Of a stretch of DNA of 64,000 nucleotides, positions 43,104 through 51,508 are shown one piece after another; position 1 is the stretch's first letter; the number at the start of each line of letters is the position of its first letter. The notes beneath the pieces are model-generated. The model was not told the DNA's origin, ran no database searches, and saw nothing but the letters and a program-made list of their open reading frames with translations. The position numbers and the translations under genes were made by a program. This stretch comes from Chloroflexota bacterium (GTDB taxonomy: Bacteria > Chloroflexota > Dehalococcoidia > Lucifugimonadales > Lucifugimonadaceae), in NCBI GenBank assembly GCA_027624075.1, contig JAQBUH010000010.1, forward strand, positions 1 to 64,000. The letters are read 5' to 3'.

Positions 43104-44576
43104 TTGAAGGTCACCCAGGGGGAAACCAAGGACCGGCAGACGACCCTCCACATCGAAGTGGATGACGACCTGCTGGAGCAGCATTTGGGCCGCGCCTACA
43201 AGCGCGTCGCGGCCCGGGTGAACGTCCCTGGCTTCCGTAAAGGCAAGGCGCCACGGTCTGTGGTCGAACGGTTTGTCGGCAAGGAATATCTCCTTGAAGA
43301 GGCGATCGAGTCCCTCGTGCCTGCCGCTGTCGGCGTGGCCGTTAAACAGGAAGGCCTCGAGGCATCAGCCACACCAAGGGTCTCGGTTGTCGAGCGAGAG
43401 CCGGTAGTCAAGATCGACGCCACGGTGCCGCTGCCTCCCCAGGGGACCCTCGGCGAATATGCCAGCATCCGCTTCGATGACGAGGTGGAGAAGATAACCG
43501 ATGAACAGGTCGAAGAGTCTGTTCAGCGGCTTGTAGAGGCGAACGCAAGCTGGGAAGAGGTTGACCGGGCCGTGAAGGCAGGAGACCTGATTACGTTCAG
43601 CGTCACCGGCACGGTAGACGGCGAGATCTTCATGGACCAGGAGGACTCTGAGTATCTTGCAGACGCAGACAATCCGAATCCTGTGCCCGGCTTTTCTGCC
43701 GCTCTCGCAGGCATTGAGCCCGGCGGCAATAAGAGCTTCTCAATAGACGTCCCGGCGGATTTTGCACGTGAGGCGCTGGCCGGAAAAAAGACCGAATTCA
43801 CGGTGTCAGTGGCCAAAATTCAAGAGAAGAACCTTCCGGAACTCAGTGACGAGTTGGTGAAAGGACTGGGCGAAGGCATTACCACCGTTGCAGACCTTCG
43901 CAGTCGGATTCGCGAGAATCTCGAAGCGCGAGCAGACCAGGCTCTGCGAGAATCCCTCGAAGAGAAAGTCGTGAACGAGCTTGTAGAGCGGTCGACGTTC
44001 GAGTTGGCTCCGCTCATGATCGAGCACGAGGCTGAACATATTCTGTATGACCAACAGAGCGCCCTGGCCCGGTACAACATCTCGATTGAGCAGTACCTTG
44101 CGCGGACCGGGCAATCGAGCGAGGAGCTGGTAGCAGGCGCGAAGAAGACGGCCGAGAGCCGGGTAAAGCGGACACTCGTCATGGACCTCCTTGCGGAGTC
44201 CGAAGGCTTGGAGCCGGCGAGTGACGAGGTTGCTGAAGAGATAGAGGCGTGGCGGGCCCGTTCAGAAACCGGTCCGAACGCCGGGTCGCACGCCCATTCG
44301 GCCCATTTGGATGGTGGTTCGGAGACGGACTACGACTCGGAAGATACTCGCAAGGCCGTTGTGTCCGTGCTGAAGCGGCGGAAGGCTGTCGAGAGGGCGC
44401 TGGAGATAGCGAAGTCCAAGGCCAACGGGGCCATGCAGACGACAAAGGCGAAGGCTGTGCCGGCGAAGGCTGGTCAACCTGGCGAAGAGGTTGATGCACA
44501 AGCGGACTCAGCGGGCCCAGAGGTAGTCGAGGACGTGGCCGAGACGACAGAGACAGTAGACACGGCGAGCAAGTAG
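43104..44576 (+). CDS. tig: Trigger factor
   Basis: A ~490-residue ribosome-associated chaperone. TTG 43104 has GGAG eight bases upstream. The N-terminal ribosome-binding signature is NVPGFRKGKAPRSV. The FKBP-type PPIase domain (ITFSVTGTVDGEIFMDQEDS, then PNPVPGFSAALAGIEPG) is about residues 150-235. The helical chaperone arms follow. The C-terminus is extended by about 80 residues rich in Ala/Lys/Glu after LKRRKAVERALEIAK, beyond a usual trigger factor. It precedes clpP and clpX, a conserved order. Confidence 0.95.
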   Translation: MKVTQGETKDRQTTLHIEVDDDLLEQHLGRAYKRVAARVNVPGFRKGKAPRSVVERFVGKEYLLEEAIESLVPAAVGVAVKQEGLEASATPRVSVVEREPVVKIDATVPLPPQGTLGEYASIRFDDEVEKITDEQVEESVQRLVEANASWEEVDRAVKAGDLITFSVTGTVDGEIFMDQEDSEYLADADNPNPVPGFSAALAGIEPGGNKSFSIDVPADFAREALAGKKTEFTVSVAKIQEKNLPELSDELVKGLGEGITTVADLRSRIRENLEARADQALRESLEEKVVNELVERSTFELAPLMIEHEAEHILYDQQSALARYNISIEQYLARTGQSSEELVAGAKKTAESRVKRTLVMDLLAESEGLEPASDEVAEEIEAWRARSETGPNAGSHAHSAHLDGGSETDYDSEDTRKAVVSVLKRRKAVERALEIAKSKANGAMQTTKAKAVPAKAGQPGEEVDAQADSAGPEVVEDVAETTETVDTASK

Positions 44577-44631
44577 CTGCCATACCTGGACCGGCCAGGC
44601 TGAAAACGACAAGAAAAAAAGGTGAAGCGAA

Positions 44632-45348
44632 TTGTTTGATCCCGGCATGACTTCACAGATGGGCGGTATTGAGCGAATGACGAGCCAGATGCCAGGCACA
44701 CAGATTTTGACCCCCCAGTTCCCGCAATCGATCGTGCCCATGGTGATCGAGACCGGCGCGCGTGGCGAGCGGGCATATGACATCTACTCGCTGCTGCTCA
44801 AGGAGCGCATCGTATTCCTGGGCACGCCCATCAACGCTCAGGTGGCGAACTTGATCGTCGCCCAGTTGCTGTATCTCGCATCGGACGACCCGGACCGCGA
44901 CATCAGCCTGTATATCAACTCACCCGGCGGTGAGGTCTACTCAGGCATGGCGATCTACGACACCATTCGCTCAGTCCCGTGCGATGTGTCAACCATATCT
45001 GTCGGCCTCTGCGCCAGCTTCGGCACCATCCTGCTCACCGCAGGCGCCAAAGGGAAGCGGTACGCACTGCCGAACTCGACGATCCATATGCACCAGCCGC
45101 TTAGCGGCACGCAGGGACAGGCTTCCGACATCGAGATCCACGCCAGGGAGGTCCTGAGATTGCAGGACTCACTCAGGCAGATCATTGCGGACAGCACTGG
45201 CCAGAGTTACGAGAGGGTGGCGAGGGACTCTGACCGTGACTTCTGGCTCAACGCTGATCAGGCTGTCGAGTACGGCCTCGTTGATGAGGTGCTGAAGGTA
45301 GCAGAGAAAGGAAAGTCCAAAGAGGGGAGTTCCAACGGCAAGAAGTAG
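44632..45348 (+). CDS. clpP: ATP-dependent Clp protease proteolytic subunit ClpP
   Basis: A 238-residue serine peptidase, TTG start. It has an N-terminal extension of about 30 residues rich in Met/Gln/Thr before [18 protein letters not shown]. Catalytic Ser is in [16 protein letters not shown], and His in [16 protein letters not shown]. Asp lies in [15 protein letters not shown]. Ring-forming motifs YINSPGG and SGMAIYDTI are intact. It is translated with clpX 65 bases downstream, with which it forms the ClpXP protease. Confidence 0.96.
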   Translation: MFDPGMTSQMGGIERMTSQMPGTQILTPQFPQSIVPMVIETGARGERAYDIYSLLLKERIVFLGTPINAQVANLIVAQLLYLASDDPDRDISLYINSPGGEVYSGMAIYDTIRSVPCDVSTISVGLCASFGTILLTAGAKGKRYALPNSTIHMHQPLSGTQGQASDIEIHAREVLRLQDSLRQIIADSTGQSYERVARDSDRDFWLNADQAVEYGLVDEVLKVAEKGKSKEGSSNGKK

Positions 45349-45413
45349 TTTCGGCCGCACGGAACGCAAATCGGTACCACAATCCTCAGTTGTCTCCCGG
45401 CAGCAGGTATTGA

Positions 45414-46703
45414 ATGACTGACTCTCATAACACTGGCGCTAACCACGACTCCTATGACTGCTCTTTTTGCGGGAAGCCACAGGACGCGGTGAAGCGCCTG
45501 ATCGCAGGTCCATCGAAGATATTCATCTGTAACGAGTGCGTCGGGCGCTGCCAGCAGATCATCTCCGATGACCGTCCGGTTGTAACGCCGCAGTCCAAGC
45601 CGACGACCCCTCGGGAGATCTTCGAGCGACTGAACGAATACGTGATTGGTCAAGAGCGCGCCAAGCGAGTTATCAGCGTTGGCGTCTACAACCACTACAA
45701 GCGTATCTGGTTCGGCACTGAGGACCCAGACGTTGAGCTGCAGAAGACGAACATGCTTCTCGTCGGCCCAACCGGCTGCGGCAAGACACACCTTGCCCAG
45801 ACGCTGGCCCGAATCCTGGACGTGCCGTTCGCCATCAGCGACGCAACATCGCTGACAGAGGCGGGCTACGTTGGCGAGGATGTCGAAAACATTCTGCTCC
45901 GGCTGATCCAGAATGCCGAGTTCGACATGGCCCGGGCCGAGCAGGGCATTATCTACATCGACGAGGTGGACAAGATCGCTCGAAAGGGCGCAAACCCGTC
46001 CATCACTCGTGACGTCTCCGGCGAGGGCGTCCAGCAGGCTCTGTTGAAGATCCTGGAGGGCGCGGTTGTGAACGTGCCACCACAGGGCGGACGCAAGCAC
46101 CCGCACCAGGAGTTCATCCAGATCGACACTTCGAACATCCTGTTCGTGCTCGGCGGCGCATTCGAGGGACTCGACGCAATCCTCCGCAAGCGGGCCATCG
46201 GCAACGAGCCCAACCTCGGATTCGGGGCAACGACCTCGAGATCGGCTGACAGCGAAAACATCGACTACACGGGTGTAGCCGCCGCAGACTTGATGCAGTT
46301 CGGGTTTATTCCTGAGTTCATCGGCCGCGTACCGCTCGTGGTCGGTCTGTCAGACCTCACCAAAGACGAGTTGATCAGGGTCCTCAAGGAGCCGAAAAAC
46401 GCGCTTGCCCGCCAGTACCAGGCGCTGTTCAAGATGGACGGCGTGGAACTGATTTTCGAAGAAGAGGCATACGAGCGGACGGCCGAGGTGGCTAAAGAGC
46501 GGAAGGCCGGGGCCAGGGGGCTGCGCTCAATCATCGAAGAGCTGCTCATAGACGTAATGTATGAGTTGCCGTCAATGCAGGGCGTGAAGAAGTGCATCAT
46601 CGAGGGGACTACGGTGACTGAACGTAGCTGGCCCAAGCTCCTCGACGAGTCCGGCAAGCGTATGGACAAGAAGCTGCCACCTAACCGGCAGACCGCCGCC
46701 TAG
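45414..46703 (+). CDS. clpX: ATP-dependent unfoldase ClpX
   Basis: A 429-residue AAA+ unfoldase. The N-terminal zinc-binding domain has CSFCG and CNECVGRC (about residues 16-44). Walker [18 protein letters not shown] (about 119), the pore loop GYVGEDVEN and Walker [15 protein letters not shown] follow. The ClpP-binding IGF-like loop appears as LGFGA. The sensor-2 region is [20 protein letters not shown]. Its stop is followed by a rho-independent terminator, closing tig-clpP-clpX. Confidence 0.97.
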   Translation: MTDSHNTGANHDSYDCSFCGKPQDAVKRLIAGPSKIFICNECVGRCQQIISDDRPVVTPQSKPTTPREIFERLNEYVIGQERAKRVISVGVYNHYKRIWFGTEDPDVELQKTNMLLVGPTGCGKTHLAQTLARILDVPFAISDATSLTEAGYVGEDVENILLRLIQNAEFDMARAEQGIIYIDEVDKIARKGANPSITRDVSGEGVQQALLKILEGAVVNVPPQGGRKHPHQEFIQIDTSNILFVLGGAFEGLDAILRKRAIGNEPNLGFGATTSRSADSENIDYTGVAAADLMQFGFIPEFIGRVPLVVGLSDLTKDELIRVLKEPKNALARQYQALFKMDGVELIFEEEAYERTAEVAKERKAGARGLRSIIEELLIDVMYELPSMQGVKKCIIEGTTVTERSWPKLLDESGKRMDKKLPPNRQTAA

Positions 46704-46729
46704 ACTCGAACGTAAATAGGCCACTGAAG

Positions 46730-46757
46730 CGCCCCTGTCCCACGGCAGGGGCGTTTT
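46730..46757 (+). terminator. Terminator of tig-clpP-clpX
   Basis: Stem CGCCCCTG (46730-46737) with CAGGGGCG (46746-46753), eight-base loop, then TTTT. It follows clpX by 27 bases. Confidence 0.85.
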
Positions 46758-46828
46758 GCGTTTCTGACGTTGCGGGCAAGTGCGCTTGTGCGGATCTTCC
46801 GCAACTGTCCATGGGACGGTGTGAGCGT

Positions 46829-47617
46829 TCACGCCATGGACAGGCTCGACTCGACCGCGTCTGTCAGGTCGATCGGCCCGGTCTTCGCAGCGTCTTCGAC
46901 GCTGATACGTCCGCTCGCGATCGCCTTTAGCGTCTCGACGATGAGCGGCCGCTCACGCATCAAGCCCATCTCTCGCAGGCGCACAAAAAGCGGATGCTCC
47001 TGCCCATCCGCCTCTTTCAGGTCATCCACGCTCTGTCCTTCAATGGCCAGCCACATGGGATCAAGCTCCGGGTTGCGAGTGCTGAACCGGCAGTATGAGA
47101 GCACGGGACCGCCGTCAACCTCTTCGGTCACGATGTGGACCATCGCGCCGCTCTCGGTCGCTCGCCCTTCTATCAGTTCCCAGATCACGTTCTGCCACAT
47201 CCCGGCCGGACCGTCCGGCAGCGCGGGGTGAAGGTTGATCATCAGGTGTTCGAGGCACAGCAACGGTGCGATCAGCATGTACCCGGCGTTTACGGTCATA
47301 TCGACATCGAACGGCTCAATAAGCTTGAGGACTGCGCGGTCGAACTCGTCTCTCAGCTCTGCCCACGGGCGGTTGCCGTGCTCCTTTCGGAAACGGCGGG
47401 ACGAGAGCGTGACGACAGTAATTCCGTTGCTTTCGGCGAAGGAGATGAACCGGTCAGAGCCCTCGGCCTGACCGCGCTCGCGGTTGCAGAAGACGAACTC
47501 GATAGATGCGTTGAGCTCACCGGAGCCGATGGCCTCAAGCGCCGCTTTCAGCAGGCCGAAAGAGCCTTCGCCTCGCCCGGTCGAAAACCACCCGAGCCTG
47601 AGCGGGGTGCCGCTCAA
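46829..47617 (-). CDS. PurN-like formyltransferase
   Basis: A 262-residue protein of the formyltransferase family that uses 10-formyl-THF. The catalytic triad positions are visible: Asn and His in MINLHPALPDGPAG (about residue 127) and Asp in TEEVDGGPVL. It differs from standard PurN by a longer N-terminus (GWFSTGRGEGSFGLLKAAL) and a ~50-residue C-terminal extension. It may be glycinamide ribonucleotide formyltransferase or a related sugar-amine formyltransferase. Its TTG start overlaps the xseB stop (TTGA), so the two are coupled. Confidence 0.82.
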   Translation of the reverse strand: MSGTPLRLGWFSTGRGEGSFGLLKAALEAIGSGELNASIEFVFCNRERGQAEGSDRFISFAESNGITVVTLSSRRFRKEHGNRPWAELRDEFDRAVLKLIEPFDVDMTVNAGYMLIAPLLCLEHLMINLHPALPDGPAGMWQNVIWELIEGRATESGAMVHIVTEEVDGGPVLSYCRFSTRNPELDPMWLAIEGQSVDDLKEADGQEHPLFVRLREMGLMRERPLIVETLKAIASGRISVEDAAKTGPIDLTDAVESSLSMA

Positions 47618-47937
47618 TCATCCGCCTCGTCATCTTCAGGCCCGTCAAGGTCCGGTTCTCCCGGCACCAGGTTCATCTGCTCAGCGAAGTTCGACTTGAG
47701 CCGGGTGATCTTGAGTTCGGCGCTGCTAAGAAGCTCATTGCAGGTCTTCGCCAGCCTCATGCCCTCCTCGAACAGGCCAGACGCCTCATCGAGAGTGAGC
47801 CTGCCCTCTTCGAGCTTTCGCACTACCTCTTCAAGCCGGGTAAAGGACGACTCGAACGTGGCGGCGCGTGAGCCGCCCTTGCTGACGCCTGATCTGGTTG
47901 GACTCATTATGGTGAAGCCGTTCTTGTGATCGCCCAT
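47614..47937 (-). CDS. xseB: Exodeoxyribonuclease VII small subunit
   Basis: A 107-residue helical subunit. FTRLEEVVRKLEEGRLTLDEASGLFEEGMRLAKTC is the family signature (residues ~28-62). It pairs with XseA just upstream. The C-terminus is acidic (DDEADD). Two possible starts are 47937 and 47907, neither with a strong SD; the gene follows xseA by 17 bases. Confidence 0.92.
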   Translation of the reverse strand: MGDHKNGFTIMSPTRSGVSKGGSRAATFESSFTRLEEVVRKLEEGRLTLDEASGLFEEGMRLAKTCNELLSSAELKITRLKSNFAEQMNLVPGEPDLDGPEDDEADD

Positions 47938-47954
47938 CTGGCGGGCATGAAATT

Positions 47955-49178
47955 CTAACCTTTACCGGCGCCGCCGGACGCCCCGGCGAGGAGCCGTATG
48001 GCTTTTGCCTCGGCATCCACCTCACCGTCCTGAAGCGTGATCTCCAGCATGTCACCGGCGGTCACGTCGCTCACCGAGACCGCCACGGGCCCGTCCTTGA
48101 GACGCACTATCGAGTAGCCGCGCGCCAGGATCTTGCTCGGGCCGAGCGCGCTGAGTTGCGCCTCTAATCTGCGCACATCCTGCCGCCGGATCTCCGCAAT
48201 CCTCGAAACCGCCAGTTTCGCCCGCGTAAGCAGGTCATCAATACGCTGCCGAGGCGCCTCAGTGTCGGGCGCGCGGTACTCCATCCGGTCTAGCAGAAAC
48301 TCCAGTTGCACCCGCTTATCCCTGACCAGGCGCTGCGTGCCCTGTAGCAGCAGCACTGCGAAGCCGGCGACCTCCCTGGCCAGGTCATACACATCCGGCG
48401 CCACGATCTCTGCGGCGGCTGACGGAGTCGGGGCGCGCAGGTCTGCAACGAAATCGGCGATCGTGTAGTCGGTCTCGTGGCCCACCGCGCTGATGACCGG
48501 CACGTTGCAGCCATAGACCGCCCGCGCCACGGTCTCCTCGTTGAACGGCCAGAGGTCCTCCAGCGAGCCTCCTCCTCGGGCAAGTATCGCAACGTCTATA
48601 TCGTCCATGGCGTTCACAGCGCTGATCGCCCTGACTATCTCCGGCGCCGCAGACTCGCCCTGCACGGCCGTCGGCACAAGGAGCAGTTCGGCAAGCGGAT
48701 AACGCCGCGAGAGCACATTAACGATGTCCTGGATAACCGCGCCGCTCGGCGATGTGATCACTGCGATCTTCGCAGGGAAAACCGGGAGAGCTCGTTTCCG
48801 TGAAGGGTCGAACAGCCCCTCGGACTCAAGCTTTGCCCGCAACTCCTCGAATGCCTGTTGGAGCGCTCCGACGCCGTCCGGCCGCGCCGAGTCGACGTAG
48901 AGCTGCATGTCGCCACGCGCCGTGTACACGGAGATCTTGCCATGGACGATCACCTGCGAGCCGTCGCTGATGAACTCACCGCCGCGGCCGTACCGGAACA
49001 TCACGCAGCTCAGCGCCGACTCGGCGTCACGCAGCGTGAAGTAGTGGTGGCCGGAAGATGGGTGGCGATAGTTCGACACCTCACCACTGACAGTGAGGTC
49101 TGACAGGACCGGGTTCGCCTCAAGGTAACCCTTGATGAGCGTGCTCACCTGGGAGACGGAGTAGACGGTGTCGGACAT
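47955..49178 (-). CDS. xseA: Exodeoxyribonuclease VII large subunit
   Basis: About 407 residues. N-terminal OB-fold (VSGEVSNYRHPSSGHHYFTLRD), then the catalytic core with FPAKIAVITSPSGAVIQDIVNVL, DVAILARGGGSLEDLWPFN and VISAVGHETDYTIADFVADLRAPTPSAAAE. A coiled region and KILARGYSIVRLKDG close it. I start at ATG 49178; a TTG eight codons upstream has no SD. ExoVII degrades single-stranded DNA from both ends. Confidence 0.94.
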   Translation of the reverse strand: MSDTVYSVSQVSTLIKGYLEANPVLSDLTVSGEVSNYRHPSSGHHYFTLRDAESALSCVMFRYGRGGEFISDGSQVIVHGKISVYTARGDMQLYVDSARPDGVGALQQAFEELRAKLESEGLFDPSRKRALPVFPAKIAVITSPSGAVIQDIVNVLSRRYPLAELLLVPTAVQGESAAPEIVRAISAVNAMDDIDVAILARGGGSLEDLWPFNEETVARAVYGCNVPVISAVGHETDYTIADFVADLRAPTPSAAAEIVAPDVYDLAREVAGFAVLLLQGTQRLVRDKRVQLEFLLDRMEYRAPDTEAPRQRIDDLLTRAKLAVSRIAEIRRQDVRRLEAQLSALGPSKILARGYSIVRLKDGPVAVSVSDVTAGDMLEITLQDGEVDAEAKAIRLLAGASGGAGKG

Positions 49179-49296
49179 GGCGGAGTCTGGAGTTTCGAGC
49201 AATATGCTGGTCCGGGAAATGGTTACTGACGCCGCAACTCAGGCGACTAGAACTGTACCAGCAGGAGCTCCAACGAGGCTCCCGTCCCATGAGCGC

Positions 49297-49860
49297 TCAG
49301 TCCGCCCGGCCGAGATACTCCCCGGTGGACGTGCTGACCGAGATGTGGTCGCCCTGGTTCACGAAGAGCGGAACGTTGAGTGTGAGACCGGTGTTCGTAG
49401 TCGCAGGCTTGTTGGCGCTGCTCTGGGTGTCCCCGCGTATGCCCGGCTCTGTCTGCTCGACAGTCAGGACCACGGACGACGGAAGATCCACCAGCACCGG
49501 CTTCTCATCGTAAAACAGCACCTCGCAAGAGTCGCCCTCTGAGATGAATTTAAGCGCGTCTCCCATAAGGCTCGCGCCCATCTGGAACTGGGCGAACGTG
49601 GTGTTGTCCATGAAGGTGTAAAGCTCGCCATCTTCATAGAGATACTGCACGGAGCGACGCTCAGTCGGCGCCGCTGTCAGCTTCTGGTTTCCCGGCAGCT
49701 TGCGCTCGTACACGTTGCCGGTGCTGATCTGCCTCACCTTGAGCGTCAGGGTCGGCGGGGCCTTCGGCGCCTGCCGGTGCTGCCAGTCAAGGATCTGGAA
49801 AAGGCCGTCTTCCAGCAGGATGGTCATGTTGCGGCGGATTTCGCCTGATGAGATGGTCAT
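49297..49860 (-). CDS. efp: Elongation factor P with Pro-rich loop variant
   Basis: A 187-residue three-domain (KOW, OB, C-terminal) factor that relieves ribosome stalling at polyproline. Domain I carries the beta3-beta4 loop as HRQAPKAPPTLTLKVR. The tip lysine of normal EF-P (PGKGG) is present at about residue 36, but flanked by A-P and A-P-P rather than Gly. Domain II is RRSVQYLYEDGELYTFMDN and domain III ends STSTGEYLGRAD. No EpmA or EarP gene is in the window. It precedes xseA and follows aroQ on the minus strand. Confidence 0.94.
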   Translation of the reverse strand: MTISSGEIRRNMTILLEDGLFQILDWQHRQAPKAPPTLTLKVRQISTGNVYERKLPGNQKLTAAPTERRSVQYLYEDGELYTFMDNTTFAQFQMGASLMGDALKFISEGDSCEVLFYDEKPVLVDLPSSVVLTVEQTEPGIRGDTQSSANKPATTNTGLTLNVPLFVNQGDHISVSTSTGEYLGRAD

Positions 49861-49869
49861 CTGGTCTGT

Positions 49870-50316
49870 CTACTTCTTTTCGTCTGCTATTCGTGCCGCC
49901 AGGAACTCCAGGGCATATATGTACCCGCGCCAGCCAAGTCCCGCAATCTGCCCGATTGCGTATGGAGCGATGACCGAGTGCCGCCGGAACTCTTCACGCG
50001 CATGGATGTTCGAGAGGTGTACCTCAACAACCGGGAGTCTTGAGTCGAGCAGTGCGTCGAGAATGGAGTAGCCGACCTGCGTCAGCGCGCCGCCATTAAT
50101 TATGACACCGCTTGCGCCGCCTGCGGACGCCTGGATGTGGTCGACGATGGCGCCTTCATGGTTCGACTGGAAGAACGAGACCTCGATGCCCAGCTCGGAG
50201 GCGCGCTTCGCGATGGCCGCGTTGACCTGGTCAAGCGTGATGCTGCCATAGTGGCCGCTGTCGCGCTTGCCGAGGTTGTTAAGGTTCGGCCCGTTTATGA
50301 TGAGAATCTTCGGCAT
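49870..50316 (-). CDS. aroQ: Type II 3-dehydroquinate dehydratase with active-site change
   Basis: A 148-residue dodecameric-type enzyme of the shikimate pathway. Visible elements are ILIINGPNLNNLGKRDSGHYG (conserved Asn, Arg, Tyr), SNHEGAIVDHIQ and EVHLSNIHAREEFRRHS (conserved His and Arg). The conserved INPGAYTHTS-type motif reads INGGALTQVGYS here, so the His that helps position the enolate is Gln and Pro-Gly became Gly-Gly. The rest is normal. It sits ten bases from efp on the minus strand. Confidence 0.9.
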   Translation of the reverse strand: MPKILIINGPNLNNLGKRDSGHYGSITLDQVNAAIAKRASELGIEVSFFQSNHEGAIVDHIQASAGGASGVIINGGALTQVGYSILDALLDSRLPVVEVHLSNIHAREEFRRHSVIAPYAIGQIAGLGWRGYIYALEFLAARIADEKK

Positions 50317-50422
50317 TTCGTTTCCGGCGTGACGCTGAGGCGTTGATCGGTGCAGTATTGGCCAGCGCGGTGTTCGCGGGAGCGGATAGCGGTACGTGAC
50401 GCCAATCGCCCCGGAACCGCCC

Positions 50423-51457
50423 TCACCCAGACAAGCCTATCTGATCCTGGCTCACATCGTCCTGGGAATCCTCGGCGTCCGCGTTGCGATGCGTCCCTGT
50501 CAGCGGAGTCCGCGAACGGGCCCGCGGGTGCGCCGCCTCGTAGACTTTACGGGCCTGGGCTGTCGACACATGTGTGTAGACCTGCGTCGTTGCGGGACTG
50601 GCGTGGCCCAGGAGCTCCTGTACAACGCGGAGGTCGGCGCCGCCATCAAGCATGTGTGTGGCGAAGCTGTGACGCAGCGTGTGAGTGTGGAAGTCCGGGT
50701 CCAGTCCTGCCCTCAGAGCGTGACGCTTCACAATCTGCTGGATGCTGCGCACGGAAAGCCTACCGCCATACTGGTTCAGGAACATCGCCTCACCGGAGCG
50801 GCGTCCCGCCCACTTCAGCCTGACATCAGACATATACCTGTCCAGCCACTCGACGGCTGAGCCGCCGACCAGCGCCACCCTGGGTTTCGACCCTTTTCCC
50901 ATTACCCGCACTTCCCGCGTCTGCCGGTTCAGGTCCCGCACGTCCAGCGTCTGCGCCTCGCTCACCCGCAGCCCAGCGGCGTAAAGCGTCTCCATCAACG
51001 CACGGTCGCGAATACCGGCGGGACGGGTTATATCCGGCGAGCTCAGAAGCCGCTCCACCTCATCAGCAGACACGACAACAGGAAGCCTGCTCTGCAGCTT
51101 CGGCGCGCTTACGGCGCCGGTCTGGTTGCGAGTGACCTCGCCACGGTCGCTGAGAAAGCGATAGAAGGCGCGCAGCGCTGTCAGCTTGCGGGCCATGCTC
51201 GGCCGCTCGTAGCCGATCTCGAGCAGCCACGCCAGGTAGCCTCGTAAAAACAGCCGGTCGGCGCGGTCGAGATCGAGCGTGCCCTTCATGTCCAGGTACT
51301 CGAAGAAGGGAGTGAGATCGTTCAGGTAGTTCCTGACAGTCAGCGGAGCAAGCTGGCGGGCGGCACGCAGGTGCTGCTCGAAGTCGCGGACCTGCGCAGC
51401 CCACGGCTTTCCGGCTGTGGCGTAGGACAGACCAGGCAGACGCGTGCGAGTGCTCAC
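50423..51457 (-). CDS. xerC: Tyrosine recombinase, XerC/XerD type
   Basis: A 344-residue recombinase. The N-terminal SAM-like core-binding domain (RDFEQHLRAARQLAPLTVRNYLNDL in parts) is followed by the catalytic domain. Catalytic residues: Arg in AAGLRVSEAQTLDV, Lys in MGKGSKPRVAL, His-x-x-Arg in HTLRHSFATHML and HGHASP-like HASPATTQVYTHVS giving His and Tyr. GTG start. The C-terminal extension is ~40 residues past the Tyr. It probably resolves chromosome dimers with FtsK (12126). Whether it works alone (XerA/H style) or with XerD is unknown. Confidence 0.9.
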   Translation of the reverse strand: MSTRTRLPGLSYATAGKPWAAQVRDFEQHLRAARQLAPLTVRNYLNDLTPFFEYLDMKGTLDLDRADRLFLRGYLAWLLEIGYERPSMARKLTALRAFYRFLSDRGEVTRNQTGAVSAPKLQSRLPVVVSADEVERLLSSPDITRPAGIRDRALMETLYAAGLRVSEAQTLDVRDLNRQTREVRVMGKGSKPRVALVGGSAVEWLDRYMSDVRLKWAGRRSGEAMFLNQYGGRLSVRSIQQIVKRHALRAGLDPDFHTHTLRHSFATHMLDGGADLRVVQELLGHASPATTQVYTHVSTAQARKVYEAAHPRARSRTPLTGTHRNADAEDSQDDVSQDQIGLSG

Positions 51458-51508
51458 GACTCGTCACATGCGCTTTTGAGCACTCGCGCAGCGGCCAGCC
51501 GCTGCCGC

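Noticed and set aside
50423-51457. Integrase of a mobile element
   Set aside because: No attachment-site repeats, tRNA or cargo; it sits in a conserved minus-strand cluster with topA and dprA, and length and motifs suit a housekeeping Xer recombinase.
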